A stretch of 64,000 nt of DNA from Taxawa tesnikishii (nom. ined.) (Eukaryota; Ascomycota; Dothideomycetes; Dothideales), in assembly GCA_030247885.1 (NCBI GenBank), contig JAPDRO010000015.1, positions 372,001 through 436,000 on the forward strand, written 5' to 3'. Below, piece after piece: positions 43,644 to 55,100 of this stretch; the first letter of the stretch is position 1; every line of letters begins with the position of its first letter. The notes under the pieces were generated by a model that was not told the DNA's origin, ran no database searches, and saw nothing but the letters and a program-made list of their open reading frames with translations. The position numbers were made by a program, and so were the translations under genes.

Positions 43644-44868
43644 ATGGCAGAAGGAGGGGCTACTACTGCTACCCCAGCAAGTACCGGAATCAAGAGGAAG
43701 AGAATGCCGGAATCCAAATTCTATGCAGTCCGCCTGGGACACACACCAGGTATCTACCACTCTTGGCCGGATTGCCTGGACCAAGTGAGAGGTTTCAAGG
43801 GAGCTGTTTGTAAGAGTGGACTGAGTGTATGCTATTGTACGATTGCTAACGCTCTGCCTTGAAGTCAAATCCTTCCCCTCTCTCTGACGCTGAGAAGTAC
43901 ATGAAGGGCGACACCATCTCAAACGGTAAATCGAGAAGCGCGCCACAGAAATACTATGCCGTACAGAGCGGACGAGTTCCAGGAGTGTATACAGACTGGT
44001 CAAGTGCACAGGCACAAATCGACGGTTGGACAAAACCGAGACACAAGGCGTTCACGACGCGGGCGGAGGCAGAGTTGTTCGTCCGCGAGGGTACATGGGA
44101 TTCTACGCCTGCCGATAAGAATGGAGCGACCAAACCACCGGCAAAGAAGCAGAAGAAGAAGGGAGGAAAGGAGGACAGTGTAGCACTAGCGGAAGAAGAT
44201 GTGGAATACGAGCCTGGTGAGGGTCCACTGCCATCGGATGCCGAGGATGGCTTTGACCCGCGTATCTTACTTGACCCTACTACTGGCAAAGCAGTGTGGA
44301 AATCCGAGGAGCACCTCAACGCCACGAAATGGCAGGCGACTGGCTCATCAGACGAGACAGGTGTCCTCCGCATCTACACAGACGGAAGCTCTTTAGGCAA
44401 CGGCGGTATGGGTGCCACGGCAGGCGTAGGTGTCTACTTCGGCCCTAGAGACTCACGAAACCTGTCCGAGCCGCTCACCGGTCCGCGGCAGACGAACCAG
44501 CGTGCGGAATTGACAGCAATCTTGAGGGCACTCGAACTCTCTCCCGCGACAGAAGAATCCTGATATGCACCGACTCAAATTACTCTATCAAGTGTGTGAC
44601 GGAATGGTATCTGAGGTGGCGCGACAATGGCTGGCTCAATGCCTCGAAGAAGCCCGTGGAGAACAAGGATCTGATTGAGAAGATCGTTTTGGAAATAGAG
44701 GAGAGGGATCAGATTGCTGGACTCGAGTCACGAGATCCTAGGGGGCATAACATGGTCAAGTTTCAATGGGTGAAGGGACATAAGGATGACGAAGGAAACA
44801 TCGCTGCGGACCGGCTGGCAGTTCAGGGAGCGCAGGATGCAAGACAACTGTTCAATGCCACTCAATGA
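43644..44868 (+). CDS. Ribonuclease H1 with two hybrid-binding domains
   Basis: Exon 1 is 43644-43809 and exon 2 is 43865-44868. Two hybrid-binding domains open the protein (KFYAVRLGHTPGIYHSW; KYYAVQSGRVPGVYTDWSS). A Lys-rich linker follows (KKQKKKGGK), then the RNase H fold with RIYTDGSSLGNG, RQTNQRAELTAIL and ILICTDSNYSIKC supplying the catalytic Asp-Glu-Asp, and WVKGHKDDEGN near the end. It cleaves the RNA of RNA:DNA hybrids in the nucleus and perhaps mitochondria. Two frame breaks interrupt it: one at 43875-43886 (CCCCTCTCTCT, one base too many or a TC unit too few) and one at CCC 43543+1000 (44543-44545), where one more C restores LSPRDRRILICTD. With both restored it is a complete enzyme of about 390 residues. 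Confidence 0.88.
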
Positions 44869-45570
44869 AGTTGCCTGGATTACAAGGATGGTGGCGCTGC
44901 TGCTTGCTGGATAGCTCTCCGGACGAGCTTGCTGACTTGATGGAATAACGATCACGATGTATTATCACTCTGCCTGGGGCTCTCTTGTAATTGAGCAGCT
45001 GGCGAGAATCCAGGCATCATTTGACGAAGAGCTTTCTGTTACCCAAGGTGTGACCTCGGAGGAAGCTTTCTGATCTAGAGCCCAGCCCAGCTTGACACTC
45101 TTTGATGGTGTCGATGGATCACAGTCAAAAACGGTACGATTGGAGGCAACGCAGTCCGAGTGCACGCTGTACAGTTCGCACGCATACTGCAAGCGGTTGA
45201 GTGCTGAGCGCATTGATTGTTGAAAGTGCCAAACGCCACGTGCCACTACCAGACAGCCTGGTAAGTATGTCAGAGATTGATCTGTCACTACATTTCTGTC
45301 ATGAGTGACTGCCCTAGGACACGTTATGAATGCATTCGCATGCCGCATGATGGATACGCGGTAGTCCTCCAGGTCACATTGTTTACCCGCCGCTCTTGTG
45401 TAACTGCTCCTTAAACCTCTCCCATGGGTCCGAAGATCCGGACACCCAGAAATCAGCATATAACAACCTCGATTCTCTATCAAGTTCACAGGCACCAACC
45501 TCCTGCCAACACTACACAACTCTCACCAACCCTCTCTCACAACACCCAGGATCGTCTTCGACAGCCCGCC
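44869..45570. other. Spacer of 700 bases
   Basis: A minus-strand frame at 44965-45519 stays open for 184 codons but opens only with a non-ATG codon, and another minus frame over part of it looks equally plausible, so I do not call it. Otherwise this is the 3' flank of RNase H1 and the leader of the next gene. Confidence 0.35.
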
Positions 45571-46011
45571 ATGTCCTACGACAGCAACTGGGACACCGGC
45601 TGCGGCTACAACCGCTTCGGCTGTCTCACATCCACCATCCAACAACCCAACCAACCCAGTACTTCCGCTCCAGTGCCCAGCAATCCATCTCCTTCAGCTC
45701 CAGCTCCAGCTCCTGCTTCAGCGCCTGCGGCAGTGCCAGGACCGGCACCGAAGGCTTCATCAGGCGAACACTGTCCCACCTGCACTTGCCCACAACTGAC
45801 TGGTCACGTACGACCGCCTCCAACAACAACTGCATCAACAGAGCAGCACCCGACCCCAGCGGGCATGGTGGGTCGTGAACCGCAGCCACAGCCTCCAGTC
45901 CAACAAATCGGCGGGACCCAACCGCGGAATGAGCGGTCGGCCAGACATGATGCTGATGTCGTTGAGCATAGGGAGAACAAGCACGACTGGCGTGGAAGCA
46001 TGGTTGGCTGA
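45571..46011 (+). CDS. Low-complexity Pro/Ala/Gln-rich hypothetical protein
   Basis: The ATG at 45571 (context CCCGCCATG) opens MSYDSNWDTGCGYNRFGC and gives 146 residues. A Ser/Pro/Ala stretch follows, then HCPTCTCP and a Gln/Pro-rich end. Two Cys pairs (CGYNRFGC; CPTCTC) are the only local features. There is no signal peptide or membrane helix. The frame is open further upstream to 45424, but that part resembles leader sequence. No family recognised. Confidence 0.42.
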   Translation: MSYDSNWDTGCGYNRFGCLTSTIQQPNQPSTSAPVPSNPSPSAPAPAPASAPAAVPGPAPKASSGEHCPTCTCPQLTGHVRPPPTTTASTEQHPTPAGMVGREPQPQPPVQQIGGTQPRNERSARHDADVVEHRENKHDWRGSMVG

Positions 46012-46344
46012 TTGTTCGTCTGCGGCGGCGGATGATTCTCTTGTTCTTTTGGTATCTTGAAGTTTGTGGAGTGTTGATGCAGCCTCGAGGTGGTGAAGGT
46101 ATGGTAGAGGGTCTCCTTCGGGATGTTGAGGCGGGTTGGAGACTTGTGGTATACTGTGGACCGGGTAACGGCGATGTGGATTGCTAGAATTAGGTTCTTA
46201 GTTGTGTAGGTAACAGCTCAATTCGATATTGAGCCCTCATCTTGTCCCTCTCCGTTGTTGGTGTATAGATCGATAAACAGCCGGTCGTTGAGAGCTCCGC
46301 AGACGTGTTCATCATTGACCTGAGTACCACGTGTTTGCTGGCAG

Positions 46345-47151
46345 CCGCAGTACCCGCGTTACAGCACTCCAGCTCCAGTGGTCGGCCAACCTAGTGGTGG
46401 AAATTCTATACGCTTCTCCCTGAACATCGGAGCTACTGTGCAGCAGCCGCAGCAGCAGGTGGTGCAACCCCTGCCCCTCAACTTGCCGAACAAGCTTCCA
46501 ATGTTCTGGAGGTGCAGTCGATGCGGCAGCAAATTGAGCAGATGCACTCGCAACTCCAACAGTCGCAGGCCTCTTTGTCCGCAATGGCTATACAGCAAGC
46601 GCAACAGGCCCAATACCAGCAGGCAGCTCCGTCAGGACCGCGCAGAAGGGGCGGGGTCATGATGATAGTAGAGGAGACCGTCGAAGAAAGCATTGGTCCG
46701 CCTCATTGGAGCCCAGCCACTGTGGAAGCATTCCGTGAATGGCGGCGCCACGGCTATAGAGCAGATGCGCACCTGGAGGAAGGCGATGTTGATGGAGCTC
46801 TCATCGAGACGGAGGTGGCATTGCAAGCACTGCGCGGCATTCAGGGTCCTGATCGGAACCATCCTCGAGTCCAGTTGAGGATTCAGCGCACGGAAAGACG
46901 CATGCAGGGCATTGAACATACTCGCGACGAGGAGCGCCAGGGCTCAGGCGGTGCGCTCAGGCGCGGCGGGGTAGATGATTCTGACGACGAGGAAGACCAC
47001 TACCTCGCTGCGCGGAGAGATTTGGCAAATCTACATCGACGATTTGAACCGTTCTGAGGTCGATTACGATCCGGTAAAGGCCACAGGAAGGGCATTCATC
47101 CACGACCTGCAAAGACGCAGGGAGTTGTGTCGTCGTGCTCCGCTGTTCTAG
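46345..47151 (+). CDS. Gln-rich coiled-coil hypothetical protein, frame broken
   Basis: The reading starts near 46345 (YPRYSTPAPVVGQPSGGN...). It changes frame near 46437 at a single T where TT would keep it open, and continues ATPAPQLAEQASNVLEVQ, QIEQMHSQLQQSQASLSA, a conserved-looking centre (PPHWSPATVEAFREWRRHGY; HLEEGDVDGALIETEVAL) and an acidic segment (DDSDDEEDHY). The main frame ends at 47057. A second shift near 47027 would extend it to 47151 (EIWQIYIDDLNRSEV...). The Gln-rich part predicts a coiled coil. The 5' end is not resolved, and no family is recognised. Confidence 0.42.
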
Positions 47152-47539
47152 TTGCGAGGCATTGGTTGCGAGGTCTCGCTTGGTTTAGTAACTCGGTTTG
47201 ATCTGGCTACGATACTTAGAAACCAGCGGCTCCATTGAACGCAATAGCTTGCGCGAGCTAGTCTTTTAGAGGGGTTGTGTTGTGTAGCGGTAGAGAGCGT
47301 ATCATAGACGATGCCTTGATGAAAGTAAACGTGATCGATGGAATTTGTGAGAAGGATGAACGAAGACGACATGTAACAAACTAATTCGTCGAAGGAGGGT
47401 ATCATGGTTCGATGTCATGTTTCCATAGTGGTTACACCTAGCTGCAATGTGTCCCCAACGCCTCGCTTTTTTACCGTGTTTCCAAGAACTCCAGTAACTA
47501 ACCCAGCAAAGAAGATGAACATGGACACAAACGAAGCAT
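47152..47539. other. Spacer between convergent genes
   Basis: About 390 bases between the hypothetical gene and SPT4, which are transcribed towards each other. Nothing is recognised in it. Confidence 0.45.
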
Positions 47540-48026
47540 CTACATATGCTCGAGTTCGTCCGGGTTGGTGCCGTCTCGGCTGTGTATGATTAGCAAGTCT
47601 TTAGGAATAAATAGGCCTGGAACACACACGGAATGTACTTCACACCGGCATTCTCAACAGACGTGATGATCTCATCCGGTAGCTGCTCGAACATCAGCCA
47701 TCAGCCTCACATCGTCCCCATATCTCCGTCTCCTCTCGATCACTCACCACACCAACTACTTTCACAGCGTAGACGCCGGGCTGGTAGCTGTCCAGCCTCT
47801 GCCACTTCGCAACCCAGCTGTTTGCCGGATCGGTAAGTGTGATCAAGCCCTCGAACACTTGGCTTGTGCAGTCCTGGATGTGGTCTTCGCCACTCCCTGC
47901 CAGCTCGAGGAACTCTTCGCAGTTTGGACAGCCCTGGCTGCGGAATTTGCTGGCGGGTTGCACGATGCTGCAGACCATGCAGGCGCGGAGGTTGCGGTGC
48001 TGTGATGGTGGGACAAAGGCGGACAT
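47540..48026 (-). CDS. SPT4: Transcription elongation factor Spt4
   Basis: Exons 48026-47748, 47682-47630 and 47579-47540 join in phase and give 123 residues, the normal length. The four-Cys zinc finger is formed by [10 protein letters not shown] and GCPNCEEFL. The Spt5-binding part follows ([36 protein letters not shown]). The two small 3' exons complete the fold with [20 protein letters not shown]. With Spt5 it forms DSIF, which travels with RNA polymerase II in the nucleus. Without the last two exons the first frame would run on to a false end at 47694. Confidence 0.93.
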
Positions 48027-48473
48027 TCTGTTGGTTTGACGGTAGTTTTGTTGCGGGCAAATAGCCTGAATGGTGTGTCGGATGTTTGATGGAAGTCCCT
48101 TGACGAGCTGGAAGGTGTTGATTGTGGTGATGTTGACTGTCGAACGAACAGCAACCGTGAAGGTGGGATGAACTTCATTTCATGGGCAGCTCCAACTTCA
48201 ACAATGCGCCGGGTAGGGCTGGAATTACGGATGGTCAAAGAAGCCAGTCCCGCAATACCCTGGCTTGGCACACGCGTTGCGGCGCCGCATTTGTGCTGAT
48301 ACTTGCTGTGACATTTCCTCCATTCACTCTCGTGACTGTGACCACATATTGCACTCTTCTTAGTTTGTTCCGTGTAGAAACCCTTTCTCCTTCACGTTCA
48401 CTTCATTCATAGAAGCCACATCTCGTCGCTACGCCGGGCAAATTTCTCAAGTCTTCGCGGAGAGGCTCTCGCA
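48027..48473. promoter_or_regulatory. Bidirectional promoter of SPT4 and the PP5 gene
   Basis: The 447-base spacer separates two genes transcribed away from each other, so both promoters must lie in it. No single motif is clear enough to name. Confidence 0.55.
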
Positions 48474-50070
48474 ATGGCCGAGGAAGCGGTAGAGTTGAAG
48501 AACAAGGGCAACGAGGCGTTCAAGAAGGGTGACTGGGCTACTGCTGTCGAGTGTTACACGAAGGCTATAGAGAAGAACCCTAATGAACCTTCCTTCTACA
48601 CAAACAGAGCGCAGGTGAGTACTGTTCCCGAGTCTTCCAACCTGCTTATGTACTGACCCAAGGAATTTAGGCGAACATCAAACTCGAGGCATACGGTTTC
48701 GCGGTCGCCGACGCAACAAAAGCAATTGAAGTGGACTCCAACTTTGTAAAGGCCTACTACCGGAGGGCGGTCGCAAACACCGCCATTCTGAAGCACGCCG
48801 ATGCTATCCATGACTGGAAGATTGTCGTCAAGAAGCAGCCGAACGACAAGGTTGCAAAGGCGCAATTTGATGCATGCAACAAGTTGGTCAAGCGGGACGC
48901 CTTCCTCAAGGCTATTGAGGTTGCAGATGCTCCTTCTGCCGCCGAGGGTCTTGATCTGGAAAACATGCCTCTGGAGCAAGGATACGACGGTGTGGAGCTT
49001 GGGGACAAGATGACGCAGCAATTCATTGATGACATGATTGAGAGGTTCAGGGATGGGAAAAAATTGCGAAGAAGTACCTCTTCAAGATCATCCTGGCAGT
49101 GAAGGATATCGTATACCAAGAGCCAACGATGGTGGAGACGCAGGTCGCGAAGGGACACAAGATTACCGTCTGCGGTGACACTCACGGTCAATACTTCGAT
49201 CTTTTGAACATCTTCAAGTTGAACGGTTTCCCGTCGGAAACGCACTCTTACCTCTTCAACGGCGACTTCGTCGACAGAGGAAGCTGGTCTACGGAGATCG
49301 TCACCCTGCTCTACGCCTACAAGTGGTTGTTCCCTAACTCTTTCTTCTTGAACCGCGGAAACCATGAGACGGACGACATGAACAGGATGTACGGTTTCGA
49401 GGGTGAGTGCAAAGCCAAGTACAACGAGCGTGTCTTCAAACTCTTCTCTGAATCTTTCTCGGCGCTTCCGCTGGCTACCCTTATCGGAGAGAAGTACTTC
49501 GTCCTCCACGGCGGTTTGTTCTCGGACGACGATATCACTCTGGACGACGTAAGGAAACTGAACAGGCACAACCAGAGGCAGCCAGGTCAGAGCGGTCTGA
49601 TGATGGAGATGCTCTGGACGGATCCCCAACCCATGCCAGGCAGAGGTCCCAGCAAGCGTGGTGTTGGTCTGCAGTTTGGTCCAGATGTCACGAAGCGTTT
49701 TTGTGAGAGGAACGGACTTGAGGCTATCATCCGTAGTCACGAAGTCAGGATGGAGGGATATGAAGGTGAGCTTCGCGCCCTTGCTGACAATTCAACTGCA
49801 TCAGAGAACCGTACTAATTCTTGTGTTAGTCGAACATGACGGAAAGTGCATTACTGTCTTCAGCGCACCCAAGTATTGCGACAGCACGGAAAACAAGGGT
49901 GCCTATATCAACATCGAGTCCGACCTCAAGTTGCAGTTCCACAAGTTCGACGCTGTGCCTCACCCCCTATCAAGCCCATGGTAAGCCGTGCCCATACATC
50001 ATATCGCCGTCAAGCAACGCTAATACTGTGACAGGCTTACGCCAACAACGGCCTGATGGGTATGATGTAA
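48474..50070 (+). CDS. PPT1: Serine/threonine phosphatase PP5 with TPR domain
   Basis: Exons 48474-48614, 48671-49765, 49830-49980 and 50035-50070. Three TPR motifs (KNKGNEAFKKGDWATAVECY; NIKLEAYGFAVADATKAI; YYRRAVANTAILKHADAI) bind Hsp90. The phosphatase domain shows the metal-site motifs GDTHGQYFDL, NGDFVDRGSWS and RGNHETDDMN, and the later WTDPQP, RSHEV and FSAPKYCDS. The protein ends NNGLMGMM, as in other PP5 enzymes. It acts in cytosol and nucleus on Hsp90 clients. Two one-base gaps break the frame: at the A6 run 49058-49063 (KK|IAKKYLF needs A7) and at the C5 run 49963-49967 (PHPPIKPM needs C6). With both restored the protein is about 478 residues. Confidence 0.93.
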
Positions 50071-50400
50071 AGACGCACTATGATGCCGGTCTTATGAAGG
50101 ATCGTTCGTCTCTTGATGTTTTATGACGGCCACCATGCCTTATTTGATTTATCATATGCGTGAAGAATGGCTTGCATATGGCGAGGAGTCCTGGAGCGAA
50201 TGTGGCAAAGCGGCGTGAGGATGAATGGCCATTGTATTGCATTTGCATGGGCGTCGCGTTCGTCTGTAGATACCAGCGCAAATGTAGGATATTGCGAGTG
50301 AAGTGGACTCTGAATCAAAATTGGCCGAGGAGCATCGTAAGGTCAGCTTTGACCAGCTCGATCAAGGTGTATGTATATCCAGATAACAAATCTATAGGCA
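50071..50400. other. 3' flank of the PP5 gene
   Basis: 330 bases without a clear feature. If the coding-like block that follows is on the plus strand, its 5' exons would lie here. Confidence 0.4.
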
Positions 50401-50404
50401 CACA

Positions 50405-50773
50405 CACCTTTTGCGCCCGGATCCCTTCCCTGCACTACCCACCCACGAGCCTCCAGCCGTTCCGAGGGTTCGTGACGTACCACCCAAAGGAGTCCGCCCT
50501 GGTCTTCGTCTCGGACAGATGCGCCGGCGTGGGTGCCACTACTGCCTTGAACGATCCGATCTCGTTCCCACCTGGGCTGATGACGCGAATGTCCGGTATT
50601 TAGAGCTCAAGGCGAACACGATATCAGGAGCGGCCGTGGGAAACGAGCCTGGCAACAAGATTCGGCGTCTGCTGAACGCGTCGACGGCGAAGGTAAAGGG
50701 AGAGAGACTGGTCAAGATGTTGCGCGCCAGTGTGAGGATACAGGAATCGGGGTGCCTGAGAGCGCAGAAGTAG
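50405..50773 (+). CDS. Coding-like block, strand and product uncertain
   Basis: On the plus strand the frame reads CARIPSLHYPPTSLQPF, FVTYHPKESALVFVSD... ISFPPGLMTRMSG. If one G is added to the GG at 50595-50596, it continues YLELKANTISGAAVGNEPG... ending LRAQK and TAG at 50773. Third codon positions are strongly G/C. The minus strand over 50904-50539 is open too and has similar codon bias, so strand is not certain. No start codon or family can be given. Confidence 0.28.
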   Translation, partial: HLLRPDPFPALPTHEPPAVPRVRDVPPKGVRPGLRLGQMRRRGCHYCLERSDLVPTWADDANVRYLELKANTISGAAVGNEPGNKIRRLLNASTAKVKGERLVKMLRASVRIQESGCLRAQK

Positions 50774-52117
50774 ACTGTGAGGAGTAAAGTACTAGAGCCG
50801 TAGGCAAACCCGTGGAGGAAGCGAGTTGGGAGGAGTAGGTGGGTATCAAGGGCAAAGTGGAGGACAGTCCGGATGCCTAGCCCGGTGATGACTTTCGCTA
50901 ACATAGTTCGTTAACATGGCTCTGAGACTTGTTGTCATGAAACATCTTCGTCCGTTTGGAGTAAAGATGTTGTTTGAGGAATCTCTGGCTGTAGTGACCA
51001 TCTAATGCCCTGGCGAAAGGTGGCTTGATCCGTGGAGTTGTAGTGTGTATATAATCCGGTTCTCGAACGTACAACAAGCAGCTCTCAGCATGTAGCCTAC
51101 CCTGCATACTTCGACCATCAGAACAGGTTTTGTACGGGTACGTACATTTTGCTGACTAGTCCAAGTCTTCTGGAGGGCCTTAATTATCTATACGATCGTA
51201 TGTAGGGCTCCTGGTAGGGTGTTTGCTGAACCGTGTCTCGCTCAGCATACACGATACTCTTGACTACTTGAACGGTCACGTCAGGCTCCAGCAAGGCATC
51301 TCAATCGTCTGAACCGGTCCACATACGCTGGGAGGAAACGTTGGAGTGTGTAATCGCTACTGGAATCACGTTCAGAGGCATGAGAAACATTTTTTTGAAC
51401 CCGTTCCCGATGGTGAGGTAGGTGCATGAGCTGGAACTATACTCCCTTACATGGGACCGCAGGCAGGCTGGACAGCTTTCCCACTCATTTTGATAACGAC
51501 GGTCAAGCTACAGCGAAAGCAGAGTTGTTCTTGCCTTTGCGCCCGGGTAACCTCGGCAACCTTCCGTCACGTGGGTTTTGCTGCCCCAATCCAACCCCTA
51601 GCAAACATCATACGAGACAAAAATCCGCACACAACGTCTGATGCTAACCCTAATTCATTGCCAGCAAACTCGCATCGCTGCCAACAACACAGCATCAGCT
51701 GATCAATACGTTCCAAAGCAGTAAGCTATAAGTTAGACCTGGAACATGGCTGTTGATTGTCTAACAAAGCAGGGAGAAACGCTCACACGCTTCCGCAACT
51801 TCAACTGTCCTTGAGATCTCACGTCAGGCGCCACAGAATCACCTCATGTCACTGAACAAGGCCAACTCGTGACTATCACTACGTCTTTAGTACAAACCTG
51901 TGCATACATCTACAGACCAACCGCCTGTTGAAGATGAGAACGAGCACTCATGTGTACAACACTATGCCCAGCCATTGATGGCTAGAAACCCTTTTTCAGC
52001 ACCGCCGTTCCTCTTCACCATTCCACGGGCCATCCTTTTAGCAAGACCATGGTAGCGTCCTCCGTACCGAACCCCCAAGAACGCCCTCCGTATCTCATCA
52101 AGTCCGTGTTCCTTTTA
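50774..52117. other. Spacer of 1.3 kb
   Basis: It lies downstream of NTO1, which runs towards it. Open frames are short. I see no repeat or RNA gene. Confidence 0.45.
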
Positions 52118-55100
52118 TCATTTCTTCTTGTTCCTCGCGCGCTCCGCCCTGCGCCTCGCATTATACTCATCCTTCTTCCTCCTGTCCCTCTGCGCCGGTG
52201 TCTCCTCCGGCGGCTCCGGCTTAGCCTCGGCCGGGCCAGCATCCGCCATCTCGCTGCTGCTCGCGCTCCTCGTCTTGGCCCTATTGTTAGCAGGAGTGGC
52301 CTTGGCCTTCACAGCGGCAACCCTGCTCTTAGCGACAGTGGTAAGTGGTTGTGACTTTCTGCCCTCTTCCTCGCTCGGCCCGCCGTTAGTCTGAAGGTGC
52401 AGATCAGCGAGGGTCTCCTCGTCCATATCGCTTAACGGCTCCGACATGGCGCGCATTAGTTCTTCGCCTGTCCAGCGCTCGTCGTGTACTGTTGTGCCAG
52501 AGACGTCGTACGCTTCGAGGTACCAGGGGACGCCACCACTGGCCCAAGGGTCGTCGATCGGGGACGCTGTCGGAGCGGTTTAGCTTCGTTTGGGATGCTT
52601 CTCTGTGGAGAATCTTTACTGTCGCCCTGCGCTGGGGGCTCGGACGTTGACTGCGTGGGATTGGCGGTGGTGTGAGCAGCACTGGACGTCGAGATCGGTG
52701 GTGACAAGGGCTCGGTAGGCTTGTCGGTGAAAGACGTGATAGATACGCTGTGCGTCGAGGATGCGTAGCTCGCTGGCTTGTCAGGTGGTTGTGGAGTCGG
52801 ATGAGACGCAACATCCGTATCAGAATGTTTGATGTGGACAGGTGCCTCTTTCAGAGCGGGATCAAGGAGCAGTTTATCGTCCGCTAGTGGTTCCGCATCG
52901 CGCATGGTGATGTCTTCACTTGCAATGCTGTTCTTCGGACTAGGAGTGGCACCACCAACAGCAGATACGGAGAGATCTAGCTTGCAACTCGACTCGCCAT
53001 TGTTGGCTGTGATGGAGGACAGCCGGCGTGACTGTACCGAGTTCTCCAGTCTAAGGTCAAGGTCAGCCCAAGTGGCCTGCTCCTTCTCGTAAGGAATGCC
53101 TTTCAGGTCCGCTTCCGCTTTCCATGCCGGCTGAAGAAGCTCGAGGCAGGCTTTGACAACGCGTTTTGCCACGCTCTTGACCTTCTTTTGCTGTTCATCG
53201 AGAGACAGATGCTCTTGCGTTCCAGCTCCATACTCATTGAGCCGAGCCCATATTTGCATCAGGTCGTAGACATCAGCACGATGGTGGCTGGGGACGGATC
53301 TTGAAAGCACGTCGGAGACGACCGCTGCCAGGTCCTGGGAAAACGCGGTAACTGAAGTATAGAAGCGCCGCGACAGCCTCTCTTCAATGTCATTCAACCC
53401 AGCCGTGAAGTATTTATCCTTATCGTCGCGCCTGCAGTTTGTTAGTCTACGTGTCGCCTTGAATTCCATCACAACATAAGGTCTGACTTACTTCTGCGCA
53501 GTTTGTAATACCGATAACAACATGGGGTGAATAGGGAAGTAGATCGTGTCGACCAATTCTTTCATAATCTCCACATCGTGGAGCTTCAACTGCTCCCTCT
53601 GGCGGATATGAGTAGCAAGAGCTGTCAAGCGTGTGATGTCCTCACTAAGCAGCTCAGCGAACTCGATCCTTCTGAGCAGCCGTGGTCTTCCTGCTGCGCC
53701 CATGCCAGCAAAGTTTCTCCGCGTGATCTCCATGGATGAAAACGACTCCAGTTGCAGCTGAAGACGCTTCAACAACGCAGCGCCACGTCTGGCTTCCCGC
53801 TTCAGCGTCCAGTACTTGCAAGCTTCGGCTACAAACTCTTTTCTTTTCCGTAATGTGAAGCGCATGAGCGAAGCGTCGACCGTGTTGAAAACAGCCGCGG
53901 GCACAACCGGCGCACCTGAGGGCAGTCTCCAGCCGGTCTTCTGGGGCTGCGAACGCTTGCGCTTGGTACCACCTACTACAATGTTACTGCTGTCATCTGC
54001 CGGGCCCAGCTCGTCTGAGGCATCAGCTGCATTAGCTGGTTGAAGATGATTGGCAGTCAGGGCAGCGGCTTGACTATCTGCCCACTTCCGATCCCGCATT
54101 GTGTGCCGGTAATAGCGTTTAGCATCCGCGACGGCATTATCGACATCATGCTCACGCCGCCAATCCGGAGGAACATGCCGATCGCAGAAAGCTTTCAGCA
54201 CGGAGGCGTCGATACTGCTGGTATGAGTTGACTTCATCTTGAGAAAGAGACGCGCACGGCGGGCGCAAGTGACGTGGAAGGCTTGGTAGCAGGCCTTGTT
54301 TCCGCATTGTATGCAAGCACCCATTTTCTGGTTGCAGATGTAGCAGTTCTGTTGTCCATTGTCAGTAACCCTCCACATGCCACACGCACTACTCGAGGTG
54401 AGTACTCACAAGACTCCAACGGCTTCTTGGGACTTTATCAACGTCCTGGATAGGCTCCATGAACGTTGGATTGGCGATCGTTACTTCAGGTATCCAGATG
54501 GCACAGAGAAGATGTGACCAGCGCAGGGTGTTTGTCTGCTTGAAAGCACCATCGACATTGGGGCAGAAGATACAAGTCTAGGCAGATGTGTTAGTGGATG
54601 ACCAAAGAAGCATGCATCAAGCCAGGACCTACCGGTGTTCCTCGGCCAATCTCTTTGCATTTGCGGCAGAACCACTGCCCTTCGGGTATGAAGGGAACAC
54701 CATAGCATTCTTGGTGAACAGCAAGATCACACCCATCACAGAAGATGATGGCATTCGCATTCTCACAATCACCATCGTCGCAGATGGCGCACTTGGAATC
54801 CGGCTCGTCTCCAGGCGCTGTTGGCTCGCCATTCACGGCAGCCGCCGAACTGGATCGTGGCCTGTGCGTTTGAGGGTGCCGTGGATTTGGCTTGGGAATT
54901 CCTAAGCTAGATTAGCCAACTCCAAGCCCCACCTCGATGATCGACACTTACTCTTTTCCAACGCATGATATTCCTTCTCAATCTGTGTCATAGTAATTTC
55001 GAAGATGGCTGGTTTGATTGCTTCAGCTTGTTCCTCTTTGCGATGCGCATTATGCGCTTCGAGCCATTTTTCGTCTTGCTCGTCCATGTCATATTCAACT

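Noticed and set aside
44965-45519. Minus-strand frame of 184 codons
   Set aside because: It opens only with a non-ATG codon, and a different minus frame over part of it looks equally plausible. Too uncertain to call.
48757-49740. Minus-strand frame of 327 codons over the PP5 gene
   Set aside because: Antisense to the TPR and phosphatase domains; kept open by high G/C in third positions.
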